DNA from: Rufibacter roseolus
Lineage (GTDB): Bacteria; Bacteroidota; Bacteroidia; Cytophagales; Hymenobacteraceae
Length of the DNA stretch: 64,000 nucleotides
NCBI RefSeq assembly: GCF_017916365.1
Contig: NZ_JAFMSU010000003.1
Location: 930,001 to 994,000, forward strand
Direction: 5' to 3'
A program made the position numbers and the translations under genes. This document shows, in pieces, positions 25,576 through 35,312 of the stretch. Within the stretch, counting starts at the first letter, position 1; every line of letters begins with the position of its first letter. The notes under the pieces are model-generated. The model had not been told where the DNA came from. It made no database searches and was given only the letters and a program-made list of their open reading frames with translations.

Positions 25576-26442
25576 CTAATTGATTAGGGCCTGATATTGT
25601 TGGTCTCTTTTCCGGTTTTTATAATCGTCCAGGTTCATGGAGAAAGCGAAGCCCGGCACCCCGTAAATATAGGTAGGCGACAACTGCACAATGGAAGGTT
25701 TCCGGCCCCAACGGTTCCGGTGAGACAGGTACGCTAAGTGGGAGGACAGCATGCCTATACCCGCCCCCACAAACACATCAGACTGCCAGTGCTTGTTGTT
25801 AAGCATCCGGAAAGCGCCCACGCTGGTGGCAATGGTGTAGGCCCCAATTCCGTACCACGGGCTCTTATGCTTGAGCTCTGAGTTGAGGATAGAAGCCGCC
25901 AAAAAGGCCTGGGCCGTGTGGCCCGAGGGCATTGATTGGTCGTTTTCCCCGTTAGGCCGCACCTGGTTGGTGGTTTGCTTGAGCGTGAAAACGGTGAGCC
26001 CGAAGATCGCCTCGGCCTTCAGGATCAGGATGCTGGTGTTCAGAAAATCGTTGTTAGACTTTATGTTGAAGAGGTTGGCTGCCGCCAATTCTACATAAGG
26101 CGCAATGAGCAAGGGGTTGTCAATGGTGGTATGGAAATTTGGAAAATGCTTCTGAATATCGCGTTTTGCATCCATGCTACTGTAGATACCCCGGTCTCCT
26201 ATGGTGCTTATGCCATACGCAATAAGAATAGAAGGTATAATAGTGGCTCTGAAAGCCTTAGATTTGAAAAAGGGCTTCTTCTCTGGTGTAGCCACCGAGT
26301 CTTGGTACTTTTTCAAGGTATCTTGCGCAACTACCGGAGTCTGGTACTTCTTAAGAGAATCTGCTTCCTGCGCCATCAGCTCATGACTAGTCAGGCCGAA
26401 GCACATGGTGAGGGCAAGCCAAATACGTACTATGTTTTTCAT
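25576..26442 (-). CDS. PAP2-family phosphatase with signal peptide
   Basis: Starting at MKNIVRIWLAL, the 288-residue protein has a signal peptide and then the three PAP2 motifs. These are KQTTNQVRP (KX6RP), PSGHTAQAF, and RMLNNKHWQSD (RX5HX3D), so the catalytic set is complete. It probably dephosphorylates a lipid or isoprenoid phosphate on the periplasmic face. The longer open frame adds 26 residues ahead of the signal and was rejected. Confidence 0.9.
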   Translation of the reverse strand: MKNIVRIWLALTMCFGLTSHELMAQEADSLKKYQTPVVAQDTLKKYQDSVATPEKKPFFKSKAFRATIIPSILIAYGISTIGDRGIYSSMDAKRDIQKHFPNFHTTIDNPLLIAPYVELAAANLFNIKSNNDFLNTSILILKAEAIFGLTVFTLKQTTNQVRPNGENDQSMPSGHTAQAFLAASILNSELKHKSPWYGIGAYTIATSVGAFRMLNNKHWQSDVFVGAGIGMLSSHLAYLSHRNRWGRKPSIVQLSPTYIYGVPGFAFSMNLDDYKNRKRDQQYQALIN

Positions 26443-26642
26443 ATACGGTTCACGGTTGGGGTGAGAAATTAACCTACTGCATATCGTTAGAAAAAAGCAA
26501 AGGGTTGCCCTGAACTGCACTTTTTTCTTTAATTCATGATTTCAGGCTAAAAAAAGGCACCAAGCAACCGCGGCGCCCCGCTCCTGCCAGATTCTTTTCA
26601 AGCCTGATAACCGTCCCTTCAAAGTCAGTTGAGAAGGCATAT

Positions 26643-27368
26643 TCAATCAGCTACCCACCGGCCAGATTTCTTGAGGTAACGCACCGTAAAGTACACGGTC
26701 GCCAACCCCAGAACAATGAAAGCCAATAGCATATTTCTGAGTTGCGGATTAAAGTCCGTAAGCTGTGGGTAGTACAGCAGCAGAATGAGCGTGATGCCCA
26801 GAAGCCAGACAAACTGGGTGTTGTATTCTTTCAAAAGCCAGCGTTTGGGCTTGAACTCCATGCTATGGAACGTTTCTCCCAGTCCGTTGGGATTGATGAG
26901 CCAGCGGTTCACCCGGGCACAGTACGCGTTGAACGCTGCCCCAAACTTGCCGCGCAGGAAATTCTCCTCGGCCAGCACAATGGCCTGGTAAATGAACAGA
27001 AACAGCGGGATGAGCACCGCCATGTACAGCAAAGAATTGGAGAGAATGCCCACACCCACCAGCATGAGGATGTTGCCCACGTACAAAGGGTTGCGGCAAT
27101 GGTTGAAAATACCCTGGGTCACCAGTTCCTCAGCGTACACTTTCTTGTCTCTCCCGCCCCTGATAATGTACGCTAACCCAATGGTGGCGCCCCTGATGGC
27201 CTGTCCGGCTACAGTCACTACCAGCCCCAGACTAATGGGCCAGAGGTAATAATACTCCCCAAAATGCTCCCGCCTGAAAATATCCGGTGAGGGAATAAAC
27301 AAGGCCAAATACAGAAAAATAAATAGCACATTTCTGTACTTGAAAAAGAAATTACCAATAAAAACCAT
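26643..27368 (-). CDS. Isoprenylcysteine methyltransferase-like (ICMT/PEMT family) membrane protein
   Basis: This 241-residue protein has five or six membrane segments and the signature LVTQGIFNHCRNPLYVGNILMLVGVGI, where an Arg-Asn-Pro-hydrophobic-Tyr pattern binds S-adenosylmethionine. A Glu in AEENFLRGKFGAAFNAYCARVNRW is also conserved. Members methylate lipids or thiols; the substrate is unknown. Its start codon directly abuts the stop of cmoA, so it is the second gene of a two-gene operon. Confidence 0.87.
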   Translation of the reverse strand: MVFIGNFFFKYRNVLFIFLYLALFIPSPDIFRREHFGEYYYLWPISLGLVVTVAGQAIRGATIGLAYIIRGGRDKKVYAEELVTQGIFNHCRNPLYVGNILMLVGVGILSNSLLYMAVLIPLFLFIYQAIVLAEENFLRGKFGAAFNAYCARVNRWLINPNGLGETFHSMEFKPKRWLLKEYNTQFVWLLGITLILLLYYPQLTDFNPQLRNMLLAFIVLGLATVYFTVRYLKKSGRWVAD

Positions 27369-28127
27369 TTACTTCTTGATTGCGATGAGTCCGGAGAAAT
27401 TGTACCACTTGAAAAACACCTCGCATTGGGCAAAGCCGGCTTCGCGCAGCATCATGATGTTCTCGCTGAGTTTGTAGGGAATGAGCACGTTTTCCAGTGC
27501 CTCGCGCTTCTGCGAGATCTCCATCTCACTGTAGTGGTTGCGCCGTTTGTAGTTGTAGTAGTACTTGATGAAATCACGGTTGTACATGCTGTCCTCGGTG
27601 AGGATTTTCTCTACCAAAAGGAGCACGCCGCCGGGCACCAGTCCGTCATAGATTTTCTTCACCAACTTGTCACGGTGGATGGGCCTGATGAACTGCAGCG
27701 TAAGGCAGAGCACCACCACTGAGGCGTTCCTGATCTCCAAATTTTCCTGCAGATTGGCCAGTTCCAGACTGTAGGGCCGCACCACGCCCATCTCTTTCAG
27801 TTTGGCATCGCACTTGGCCAGCATGTCTACAGAATCGTCCACGCCCACAAACCTGATGTCCGGGGCCATCATGGCATCCATGCCTATCATGGTGGTACCC
27901 GTGGAGCAGCCCAGGTCATAGACATTGGTATTTTCCTGGGCGTGGTCGGCGGCCAGTTCGGCAATCATGCGCTGTATCTCGCCGTAGAACGGCACAGACC
28001 GGCTTACCATGTCATCAAACACCTTGGCCACCTTTGAGCTGAAAGTAAAGTCTGCGGCTTCCTTGATGTCATCTTTGAAAACCTCGTCGCGGGTTTCCTC
28101 CTGGCTTTGTGCTTCTAAATTATCCAT
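27369..28127 (-). CDS. cmoA: Carboxy-S-adenosyl-L-methionine synthase
   Basis: Starting at MDNLEAQ, this 252-residue Rossmann-fold enzyme has the SAM motif NVYDLGCSTGTTMIGMD and the second acidic site FVGVDDSVDMLAKC. The signature FIRPIHRDKLVKKIYDGLVPGGVLLLVEKI and the YYYNYKRRNHYSEMEI region also fit. CmoA makes carboxy-SAM from SAM and prephenate for wobble uridine modification of tRNA. The partner cmoB is not nearby; instead a membrane methyltransferase follows with no gap. Confidence 0.92.
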   Translation of the reverse strand: MDNLEAQSQEETRDEVFKDDIKEAADFTFSSKVAKVFDDMVSRSVPFYGEIQRMIAELAADHAQENTNVYDLGCSTGTTMIGMDAMMAPDIRFVGVDDSVDMLAKCDAKLKEMGVVRPYSLELANLQENLEIRNASVVVLCLTLQFIRPIHRDKLVKKIYDGLVPGGVLLLVEKILTEDSMYNRDFIKYYYNYKRRNHYSEMEISQKREALENVLIPYKLSENIMMLREAGFAQCEVFFKWYNFSGLIAIKK

Positions 28128-28545
28128 TTTACCTACTTTTCTCTTTAAAGCAAATGCTCCTACCACTGCCCGTTCTGGTCGCTGAGGCAAGAAAATGGCC
28201 CCAAACAAAACAGGCGCCCAAGCCCTTCCGTTGATTCTTAAAGGAAGCAAGAGAATCTGTAGGAATCCTGTTTTTGAGGTGCCAAAAGAAAATAAAATCA
28301 GCCCTTTACCACCATCTCTGCAACATTCTATGTCTTAAACAATTGCAACAGGAAATTGATTGAAATTTGGAATACTGGAGCCAGAATAACACCATCTCAT
28401 CTGAACCTCAGACTTCTGAAAGTCCTTATTTTGCCTTAACCTTATATTTCTTTGCCAGAATTAGGAAATCGGCCAGAAAACGGCCGCGCCACTGGCTTCA
28501 GAATCTCTTCAGAATTGGGTTGTAGCTTGATGTTTTGATCTGAAA
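28128..28545. other. Divergent intergenic stretch, nothing identified
   Basis: It separates the divergent cmoA operon and the response regulator. No palindrome of the window's families or clear promoter was found. Confidence 0.5.
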
Positions 28546-29223
28546 ATGAAAATACTTCTTGTAGAAGACGAGGCCAACCTGCTCAACACCACTTCCAGTT
28601 ATCTTCAGAAAGAAGGTTTCGTGTGCGAGGAGGCCCCCACTTTTTCTGCCGCCGAGGAGAAACTGATGCTCTACCAGTATGACCTGCTCATCCTGGACAT
28701 CACCCTCCCCGACGGCAACGGCCTGTACTTGGTGCCCAAGCTCAAGAAAATGCAGCCAGACACCGGCATCCTCATCATCTCAGCCAAGAACTCCTTAGAC
28801 GATAAACTTAACGGCCTGGACCTAGGCGCGGACGACTACCTCACCAAGCCTTTTTTCCTGGCCGAGCTCAACTCCCGGATCAACGCTATCCTGCGGCGGC
28901 GCAAGTTCAGCGGCTCCACTTCAGTGGTGTTCAACGAGATTGAGGTGGTGCCCAATGCCATGGTGGCCCGGGTACACGGCCAGGCGCTGGACCTCACCAA
29001 AAAGGAGTATGATCTGTTGCTTTATTTCCTCACGAACAAGCAGCGCGTGCTCTCCCGCGAGAACATAGCCGAGCACATCTGGGGGGACCTCTCCGGCTCC
29101 GCCGATAACTTTGACTTTATCTACACCCACATCAAGAACCTACGCCGCAAAATAGTGCAGGCCGGGGGCACAGATTACCTACAGACAGTGTACGGGGTGG
29201 GCTACAAATTCGCGGCTCCATGA
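28546..29223 (+). CDS. OmpR/PhoB-family response regulator
   Basis: This 225-residue regulator has a receiver domain with acidic pair LVEDEAN, phosphoacceptor in LLILDITLPDG, and KPF in YLTKPFFLAEL. A winged-helix DNA-binding domain follows (ALDLTKKEYDLLLYFLTNKQRVLSRENIAEHIWG ... NLRRKIVQAG ... TVYGVGYKF). The stop overlaps the start of the next gene by 4 bases (ATGA), so it is translated together with its partner kinase. The signal sensed is unknown. Confidence 0.96.
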   Translation: MKILLVEDEANLLNTTSSYLQKEGFVCEEAPTFSAAEEKLMLYQYDLLILDITLPDGNGLYLVPKLKKMQPDTGILIISAKNSLDDKLNGLDLGADDYLTKPFFLAELNSRINAILRRRKFSGSTSVVFNEIEVVPNAMVARVHGQALDLTKKEYDLLLYFLTNKQRVLSRENIAEHIWGDLSGSADNFDFIYTHIKNLRRKIVQAGGTDYLQTVYGVGYKFAAP

Positions 29224-30482
29224 GGCTCCTGCAGAAGTTAAACCGCACCTACATTTTCTTCTCCTCACTGTTGTTTCTGGTGGCGGGCATCCTGCTGTAC
29301 TTCTTCCTGACGGCTAACATAGATTATGAAGCCGAAGAGCAGCTCCTGAACACCGAGCGGCGCATTGCCCGGCAACTGACCCGTGGCCAGACGCCCACCA
29401 AATTGTTTCCGGTGCTGGAGGTAACCCAACTTGCGGCACACCAGCCCCAACGCCTCACTATCACAGACACCACTATGTTTGACCAGGTGGAAGGCGAGGA
29501 AGAAACCTTTAGACAAGTACGCTCCGTCCGGAATATCAACGGGCACTCCTACGCCATTGTGCTCCGGCAAATGGTGGTGCAGCATTCAGAGTACATCATG
29601 ACCATTGGCTGCATTCTGGTGCTGGTAATGGGATTGTTGCTGGTGTGCCTAACCATGATGAACCGCAGCATTCACCGCACGGTATGGCAGTCTTTCTATA
29701 ATACGCTGGAAACGGTGAAGAGCTTCTCGGTACACCAACCCGGCCCGCTGCAGCTACAAGAATCGGCTATCCAGGAGTTCCAGGAAATGCATACCGCGCT
29801 GGCCCGGCTCACGGAGAAGGCCCGCCTGGATTACCTGGCCCTAAAAGAATTCTCTGAGAACGCCTCGCATGAGATGCAGACCCCACTGGCCGTTTTGCAG
29901 AACAAGCTGGACGAACTGCTGCAGGACCCTGCCTTAAGTGAACTGCAGGCGCGTCACATCCAGACTGCTGGCGCGGCCGTGCAGAAACTCTCCAAACTAA
30001 ACCAGACGCTGCTGCTGCTCACCAAAATTGAGAACCGACAGTTCATCCACACCGAGGCCATCTGCGTGACTGCTTTCCTGCGCCGGCAACTTGACTTGCT
30101 GGAAGACTTTATCCTGGAAAAAGAGCTGCAGGTGACTTTGGAAGAAGTGGTTGCCCTCAGGGTCTCGGCCAACCCTGCGCTGGTAGACGTCCTGCTCTCC
30201 AACCTGCTCAGCAACGCCATTAAGCACAACAACCCGCAAGGTTTCATCTCCATTGAGGTGCAGAAGAACAGGCTACTAATCTCCAACTCCGGCAAGCCGC
30301 TGCCCTACGCGCCGTCACTGCTGTTTGAGCGGTTCAGCAAAGCAGACGCCTCCTCTTCCTCCTTGGGTTTGGGCCTGGCCATTGTGCGCACCATTTGCCA
30401 TCTCTACGCCTGGGATGTAAAATACCACGTGCAGAAAGACCGCCATTCCCTGGAAATCATCTTCCCGGAAACATTAGCCTAA
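29220..30482 (+). CDS. Sensor histidine kinase
   Basis: The 420-residue membrane kinase has two hydrophobic segments (TYIFFSSLLFLVAGILLYFFL and IMTIGCILVLVMGLLLVCLTM) flanking a periplasmic sensor region of about 100 residues. The HisKA histidine is in FSENASHEMQTPLAVLQNKL. The ATPase domain shows NLLSNAIKHN and SLGLGLAIVRTI. The first G-box is weaker (ISNSGKPLP). It phosphorylates the overlapping response regulator. Confidence 0.95.
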   Translation: MRLLQKLNRTYIFFSSLLFLVAGILLYFFLTANIDYEAEEQLLNTERRIARQLTRGQTPTKLFPVLEVTQLAAHQPQRLTITDTTMFDQVEGEEETFRQVRSVRNINGHSYAIVLRQMVVQHSEYIMTIGCILVLVMGLLLVCLTMMNRSIHRTVWQSFYNTLETVKSFSVHQPGPLQLQESAIQEFQEMHTALARLTEKARLDYLALKEFSENASHEMQTPLAVLQNKLDELLQDPALSELQARHIQTAGAAVQKLSKLNQTLLLLTKIENRQFIHTEAICVTAFLRRQLDLLEDFILEKELQVTLEEVVALRVSANPALVDVLLSNLLSNAIKHNNPQGFISIEVQKNRLLISNSGKPLPYAPSLLFERFSKADASSSSLGLGLAIVRTICHLYAWDVKYHVQKDRHSLEIIFPETLA

Positions 30483-30502
30483 GCAGCCGTTCTCCTTTTC
30501 CC

Positions 30503-30536
30503 TTTTTTAGGGTATTTTCTTTAAAACACCTTGTAA
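30503..30536. repeat. Family A palindrome, degenerate copy
   Basis: TTTTTTAGGGTATTTTCTTT and AAAACACCTTGTAA. Only the core pairs well. Confidence 0.5.
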
Positions 30537-30564
30537 CTGGAAAGCCGCCGCCCTGAGCCAAAAA

Positions 30565-30595
30565 GAAAACCCGAGGCCAATGGCCCCGGGTTTTC
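30565..30595 (+). terminator. Intrinsic terminator, 14-base-pair stem
   Basis: GAAAACCCGAGGCC and GGCCCCGGGTTTTC pair with one mismatch around AAT. It ends the two-component operon. Confidence 0.82.
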
Positions 30596-30656
30596 TGCAG
30601 ATACTATCTAAATAGCCGCCTTTTCCCCGGCGGCAAGGGTAAAACTTTTAAGCCCA

Positions 30657-30692
30657 GCTTTAGGCCCGATTTGCAGAAAACAGCCGCAAAAC
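30657..30692. repeat. Family A palindrome, degenerate copy
   Basis: GCTTTAGGCCCGATTTGC and AGAAAACAGCCGCAAAAC. Arms are partly decayed. Confidence 0.5.
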
Positions 30693-30996
30693 TGCTGCTT
30701 CCAATGCAACTCCTGCCACTGCACCTTAACGAATTTGGGCCTTCTGGTATCCAGATCTATCCTTCTGCAGGTGCTGGGACTTACGCCCTGAAAAAGCAAG
30801 CGAAAACAGTCTGGCCTCATGAAGAAGATACCATGACAGACTTAACTAGTTCTCCTCTCATGGACCTGGCTCTGTTTCCGCGTGCTTTCTTTTCTGGCAG
30901 CGGCACTTAGTTCATGAGAGGTTAGCGGGGCAGATGACATTGCACCTGCGGGAGTATCCCCATAGCTCCGGCTCCCACCAACCTCTGTTTCTTTCC

Positions 30997-31033
30997 GTAT
31001 AAGACCTGCTTTTCGGAAAACAGGCCCTAAACG
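30997..31033. repeat. Family A palindrome copy
   Basis: ACCTGCTTTTCGGAAAACAG followed by GCCCTAAACG. The inner stem CTGCTTTTC/GAAAACAG is strong; the outer left arm has decayed. Confidence 0.65.
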
Positions 31034-31349
31034 ATGAATTCTTAATAATGAAAATCCTTCTTTAACCGGTAAATCTGTTGCAGTGCTGGTGATAGCTGCC
31101 TTCTGGATGTTGAGTGCGGATCGCCTGCGGATTAAAGATTCATTTAAAAGAGCTCAGGACTGCTTTCTGAAGAAATGAAATCTAGCCCGGCAACTCTCAT
31201 AGAAGCTCAACCGGTAAAAGCATTAAACCTAAATTACACCGACCTCAGGTGGGTAAACCCAAAGAAAACAGATCAGCCTGGATATGATTTTTCCGGGCAA
31301 AGCTCTTTAGAAGCACGCAACGGGTGTCAGTAAAAAAAAGGATTTTGGC

Positions 31350-31730
31350 CTATAGCCTGTAACTGTGGTACCGCATGTAGAGCGGCAGATGCGCTGCCGT
31401 AGCAACCGCTGAACCATACTCCCGGTCTGAAGCCGATGGCCACTGTGTAAAAGATAAACCAGAGAAGAAGGCTGAGGCTGGTTCGCCCACTGGAGAATCA
31501 AAACCGGGCGCATGCGTAACTGTCTCTTCCTCAGAAAAAGACTCATTCAGCACCGCCTGTTTAAAGACGAAAAGCAGTTCCTCAGAAGCAGCAGCCCTAA
31601 GGCAAGCTTCAACATGCTGGGAGGGGCTTTCTACCACTGCTTCGCCCATTGATGCGGCACACGCCTGCCCACCTACTACCGGAAGGGTAGCGATAAGCAC
31701 AAGCAGGTACCGGATAAATAATTGCATCAT
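31350..31730 (-). CDS. Hypothetical secreted protein
   Basis: The 126-residue protein has a signal peptide (FIRYLLVLIATLPVVGGQACA) followed by about 100 polar residues with no recognised domain, ending in PLYMRYHSYRL. Met1 and Met2 are adjacent candidate starts. A well-formed promoter (31754-31786) lies about 24 bases upstream, which supports that the gene is real. The function is unknown. Confidence 0.65.
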   Translation of the reverse strand: MMQLFIRYLLVLIATLPVVGGQACAASMGEAVVESPSQHVEACLRAAASEELLFVFKQAVLNESFSEEETVTHAPGFDSPVGEPASAFFSGLSFTQWPSASDREYGSAVATAAHLPLYMRYHSYRL

Positions 31731-31753
31731 GGGGACTCAGATGATAGACAGAC

Positions 31754-31786
31754 CAAATGTAGGAGGAAAAAACTTACATAAGCAAA
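31754..31786 (-). promoter_or_regulatory. Bacteroidota promoter TTTG-N21-TACATTTG
   Basis: On the minus strand TTTG (31783-31786) and TACATTTG (31754-31761) are 21 bases apart. It lies just before the small secreted protein gene. Confidence 0.65.
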
Positions 31787-31839
31787 TGAAAATGTGATTT
31801 TTTTACTATTTAGGCAAAATAACCTTTGAAGCAGTCCGC

Positions 31840-32466
31840 TCACCCCATGGATGGCGAGGGCACCTTCTCCTCCTGAATCCGCTGCAGGTCTTTCTTCCAG
31901 TCTACGTAGCCCCACCACGCCAGCGCCAGGTACAGGAAGTACAACACAGCCGTTGGGTAGAGTTCTTTGTACAGATAGATGGGCACGTACACGGCGTCCA
32001 CCACAATCCAGATAAGCCAGTTCTCCAGTTTCTTCCGGCTCATGAGCCATTGGGCACCCAGGCTCACCGCGGTGGTGGCGGCATCCCAGTAAGCCAGGTC
32101 GGCGTCGGTGTTGGTGTGCAGGTAGGTGCCTAAGCCCAGGGTGAACAAGGGTACAAACAGCAACAGCCACATCCACTGCCGGGAAGTCATGCGGGAGACC
32201 GGCCGCTCCTCACGTTGGTTTCCTTTGTACAGCCACATGTACCAGCCGTAGAAGTTGAGCCCCGCAAACATCACCTGCAAGCCCATATCGGCGTAGAGCC
32301 GGGCCTCATAGAAAATCACGATGTACAGCGTTACACTGATGAGCGCTATGGGGAAGGTCCAGATGTTCTGCCAGGCGGCCAACCAAACGCACAGCAAACC
32401 CGTGATCACGCCCACAATCTCAGTAACTGTAGCCAAATCCCATTGGCTTGGGGAGAGAAGTTCCAT
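31840..32466 (-). CDS. pnuC: Nicotinamide riboside transporter
   Basis: This 208-residue inner-membrane protein has about seven membrane segments and the PnuC-typical tryptophan-rich pattern: LAAWQNIWTFPIALISVTLYI, GLNFYGWYMW, and ENWLIWIVVDAVYVPIYLYKELYPTAVLYFLYLALAWWGY. It imports nicotinamide riboside for NAD synthesis by facilitated diffusion, driven by intracellular phosphorylation. An NadR-like kinase candidate is encoded 7.4 kb away. A family A palindrome (32483-32532) sits between its -7 element and start codon. Confidence 0.93.
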   Translation of the reverse strand: MELLSPSQWDLATVTEIVGVITGLLCVWLAAWQNIWTFPIALISVTLYIVIFYEARLYADMGLQVMFAGLNFYGWYMWLYKGNQREERPVSRMTSRQWMWLLLFVPLFTLGLGTYLHTNTDADLAYWDAATTAVSLGAQWLMSRKKLENWLIWIVVDAVYVPIYLYKELYPTAVLYFLYLALAWWGYVDWKKDLQRIQEEKVPSPSMG

Positions 32467-32482
32467 AAAGAGTCATTGCCAT

Positions 32483-32532
32483 CGTCCCCGTTTAAGGCCT
32501 GCTTTCAGGGAAATGGGCCTTAAACGCGGACG
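32483..32532. repeat. Family A palindrome with 17-base arms in the pnuC leader
   Basis: CGTCCCCGTTTAAGGCC and GGCCTTAAACGCGGACG pair at 16 of 17 positions around a 16-base centre. It lies between the candidate -7 element (32552-32559) and the pnuC ATG, so it would fold in the 5' leader. Confidence 0.85.
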
Positions 32533-32551
32533 GTCTTTCATGTAAAGTGCA

Positions 32552-32559
32552 CAAAAATA
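32552..32559 (-). promoter_or_regulatory. Candidate -7 element TATTTTTG for pnuC
   Basis: Matches TAnnTTTG on the minus strand, about 86 bases before the ATG. No convincing -33 TTG was seen. Confidence 0.4.
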
Positions 32560-32616
32560 GAAGCCTGCCGGTTGGTTTACGTGCCTGACGGATATTATTG
32601 CCAAATTATTTAGCCC

Positions 32617-32624
32617 TATCTTTG
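32617..32624 (+). promoter_or_regulatory. -7 element TATCTTTG predicting a leaderless rhodanese mRNA
   Basis: The element ends 4 bases before the ATG, so transcription would start at or next to the start codon. A TTG lies 16 bases upstream, shorter than the usual 19-21. Confidence 0.5.
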
Positions 32625-32628
32625 ACGC

Positions 32629-34556
<1,928 letters not shown>

Positions 34557-34597
34557 CTTGTAGAAAAGCCTCTCCGGCAATTAATAAATCTTTCCTG

Positions 34598-34631
34598 TTT
34601 TGCTCTGTCCATCCGTTTGGGCAGAGCAAAA
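34598..34631 (+). terminator. Intrinsic terminator of guaB
   Basis: TTTTGCTCTGTCC and GGGCAGAGCAAAA pair at 12 of 13 positions around ATCCGTTT. Confidence 0.78.
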
Positions 34632-34676
34632 TTCGTTTATGGAGAAGGGTTACACATGAAAAGAGCACTTCTGTTA

Positions 34677-34710
34677 ACAGCCTGTTTTTAAGAAAACCCA
34701 CTAAAACAGG
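34677..34710. repeat. Family A palindrome, degenerate copy
   Basis: AACAGCCTGTTTTTAAGAAAA and CCCACTAAAACAGG. Only part of the arms pairs. Confidence 0.5.
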
Positions 34711-35312
34711 TTTTCCCTGGGAGTTGAAAGCCTGTCCACTGGCGCAAGTGCATTACCTACCAAGGCGCGCTTCTTCCATCTCACATATCACAGTCTGCTG
34801 CTGCAAATCTTGCATTGTTCAGTTTAGGATTTGAGCTCTCGTTAAAAGGGATGATATACGCAGAATGGAAAAGTCCATAAACCAACCATTGACATCACCA
34901 CCTCCGGCGATCTTTAGCTTAATTTCAGAGACTATTTTGCTATCCTACTCTCCAGAAGCTCTCCCGGCTCCTGTTTTTCCAATATTCTCCTCACCAAACT
35001 TTTCGATCAATCGCTTAAAAATCAATATTTTATACACAAATAACAAAATAGGTAGTCACAAACCTTTCATCCTGCCACCTTCTGGTGAATCATTGTCTTA
35101 GATTTAGCGTTTCCTATATAGATTTACCCTATGCTGAATTATCTATTTCCTTTATTCAAAGGCAACCTTTTGTCTTTCAGCCGGATGCATTCACCCCGGA
35201 AATATGGCAAAAGTGCTGCATGAAGAACATAAGTTTTTTTTAGTTACTTTTAAGAAATTCTCGTATTCACCCACAGCCATTACATAACCATCACCCGCAG
35301 GCAATCTCTCCA

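Larger units (their letters stand above)
30483..31349. other. Intergenic stretch without a credible gene
   Basis: It holds the kinase terminator and three family A copies. A 79-codon open frame at 30671-30910 overlaps a palindrome and has no recognisable features. Confidence 0.6.
34557..35312. other. Intergenic stretch without a credible gene
   Basis: It holds the guaB terminator and a weak family A copy. From about 34860 to 35280 it is AT-rich. A 78-codon open frame at 34865-35101 shows low-complexity Pro/Ser content and no motif. Confidence 0.6.

Noticed and set aside
31727-32176. 149-codon minus-strand frame overlapping pnuC
   Set aside because: It overlaps a clear PnuC gene in another frame and lacks membrane segments or motifs.
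34865-35101. 78-codon open frame before the SpoIIE-like gene
   Set aside because: Pro/Ser-rich low-complexity translation in an AT-rich stretch, with no supporting signals.
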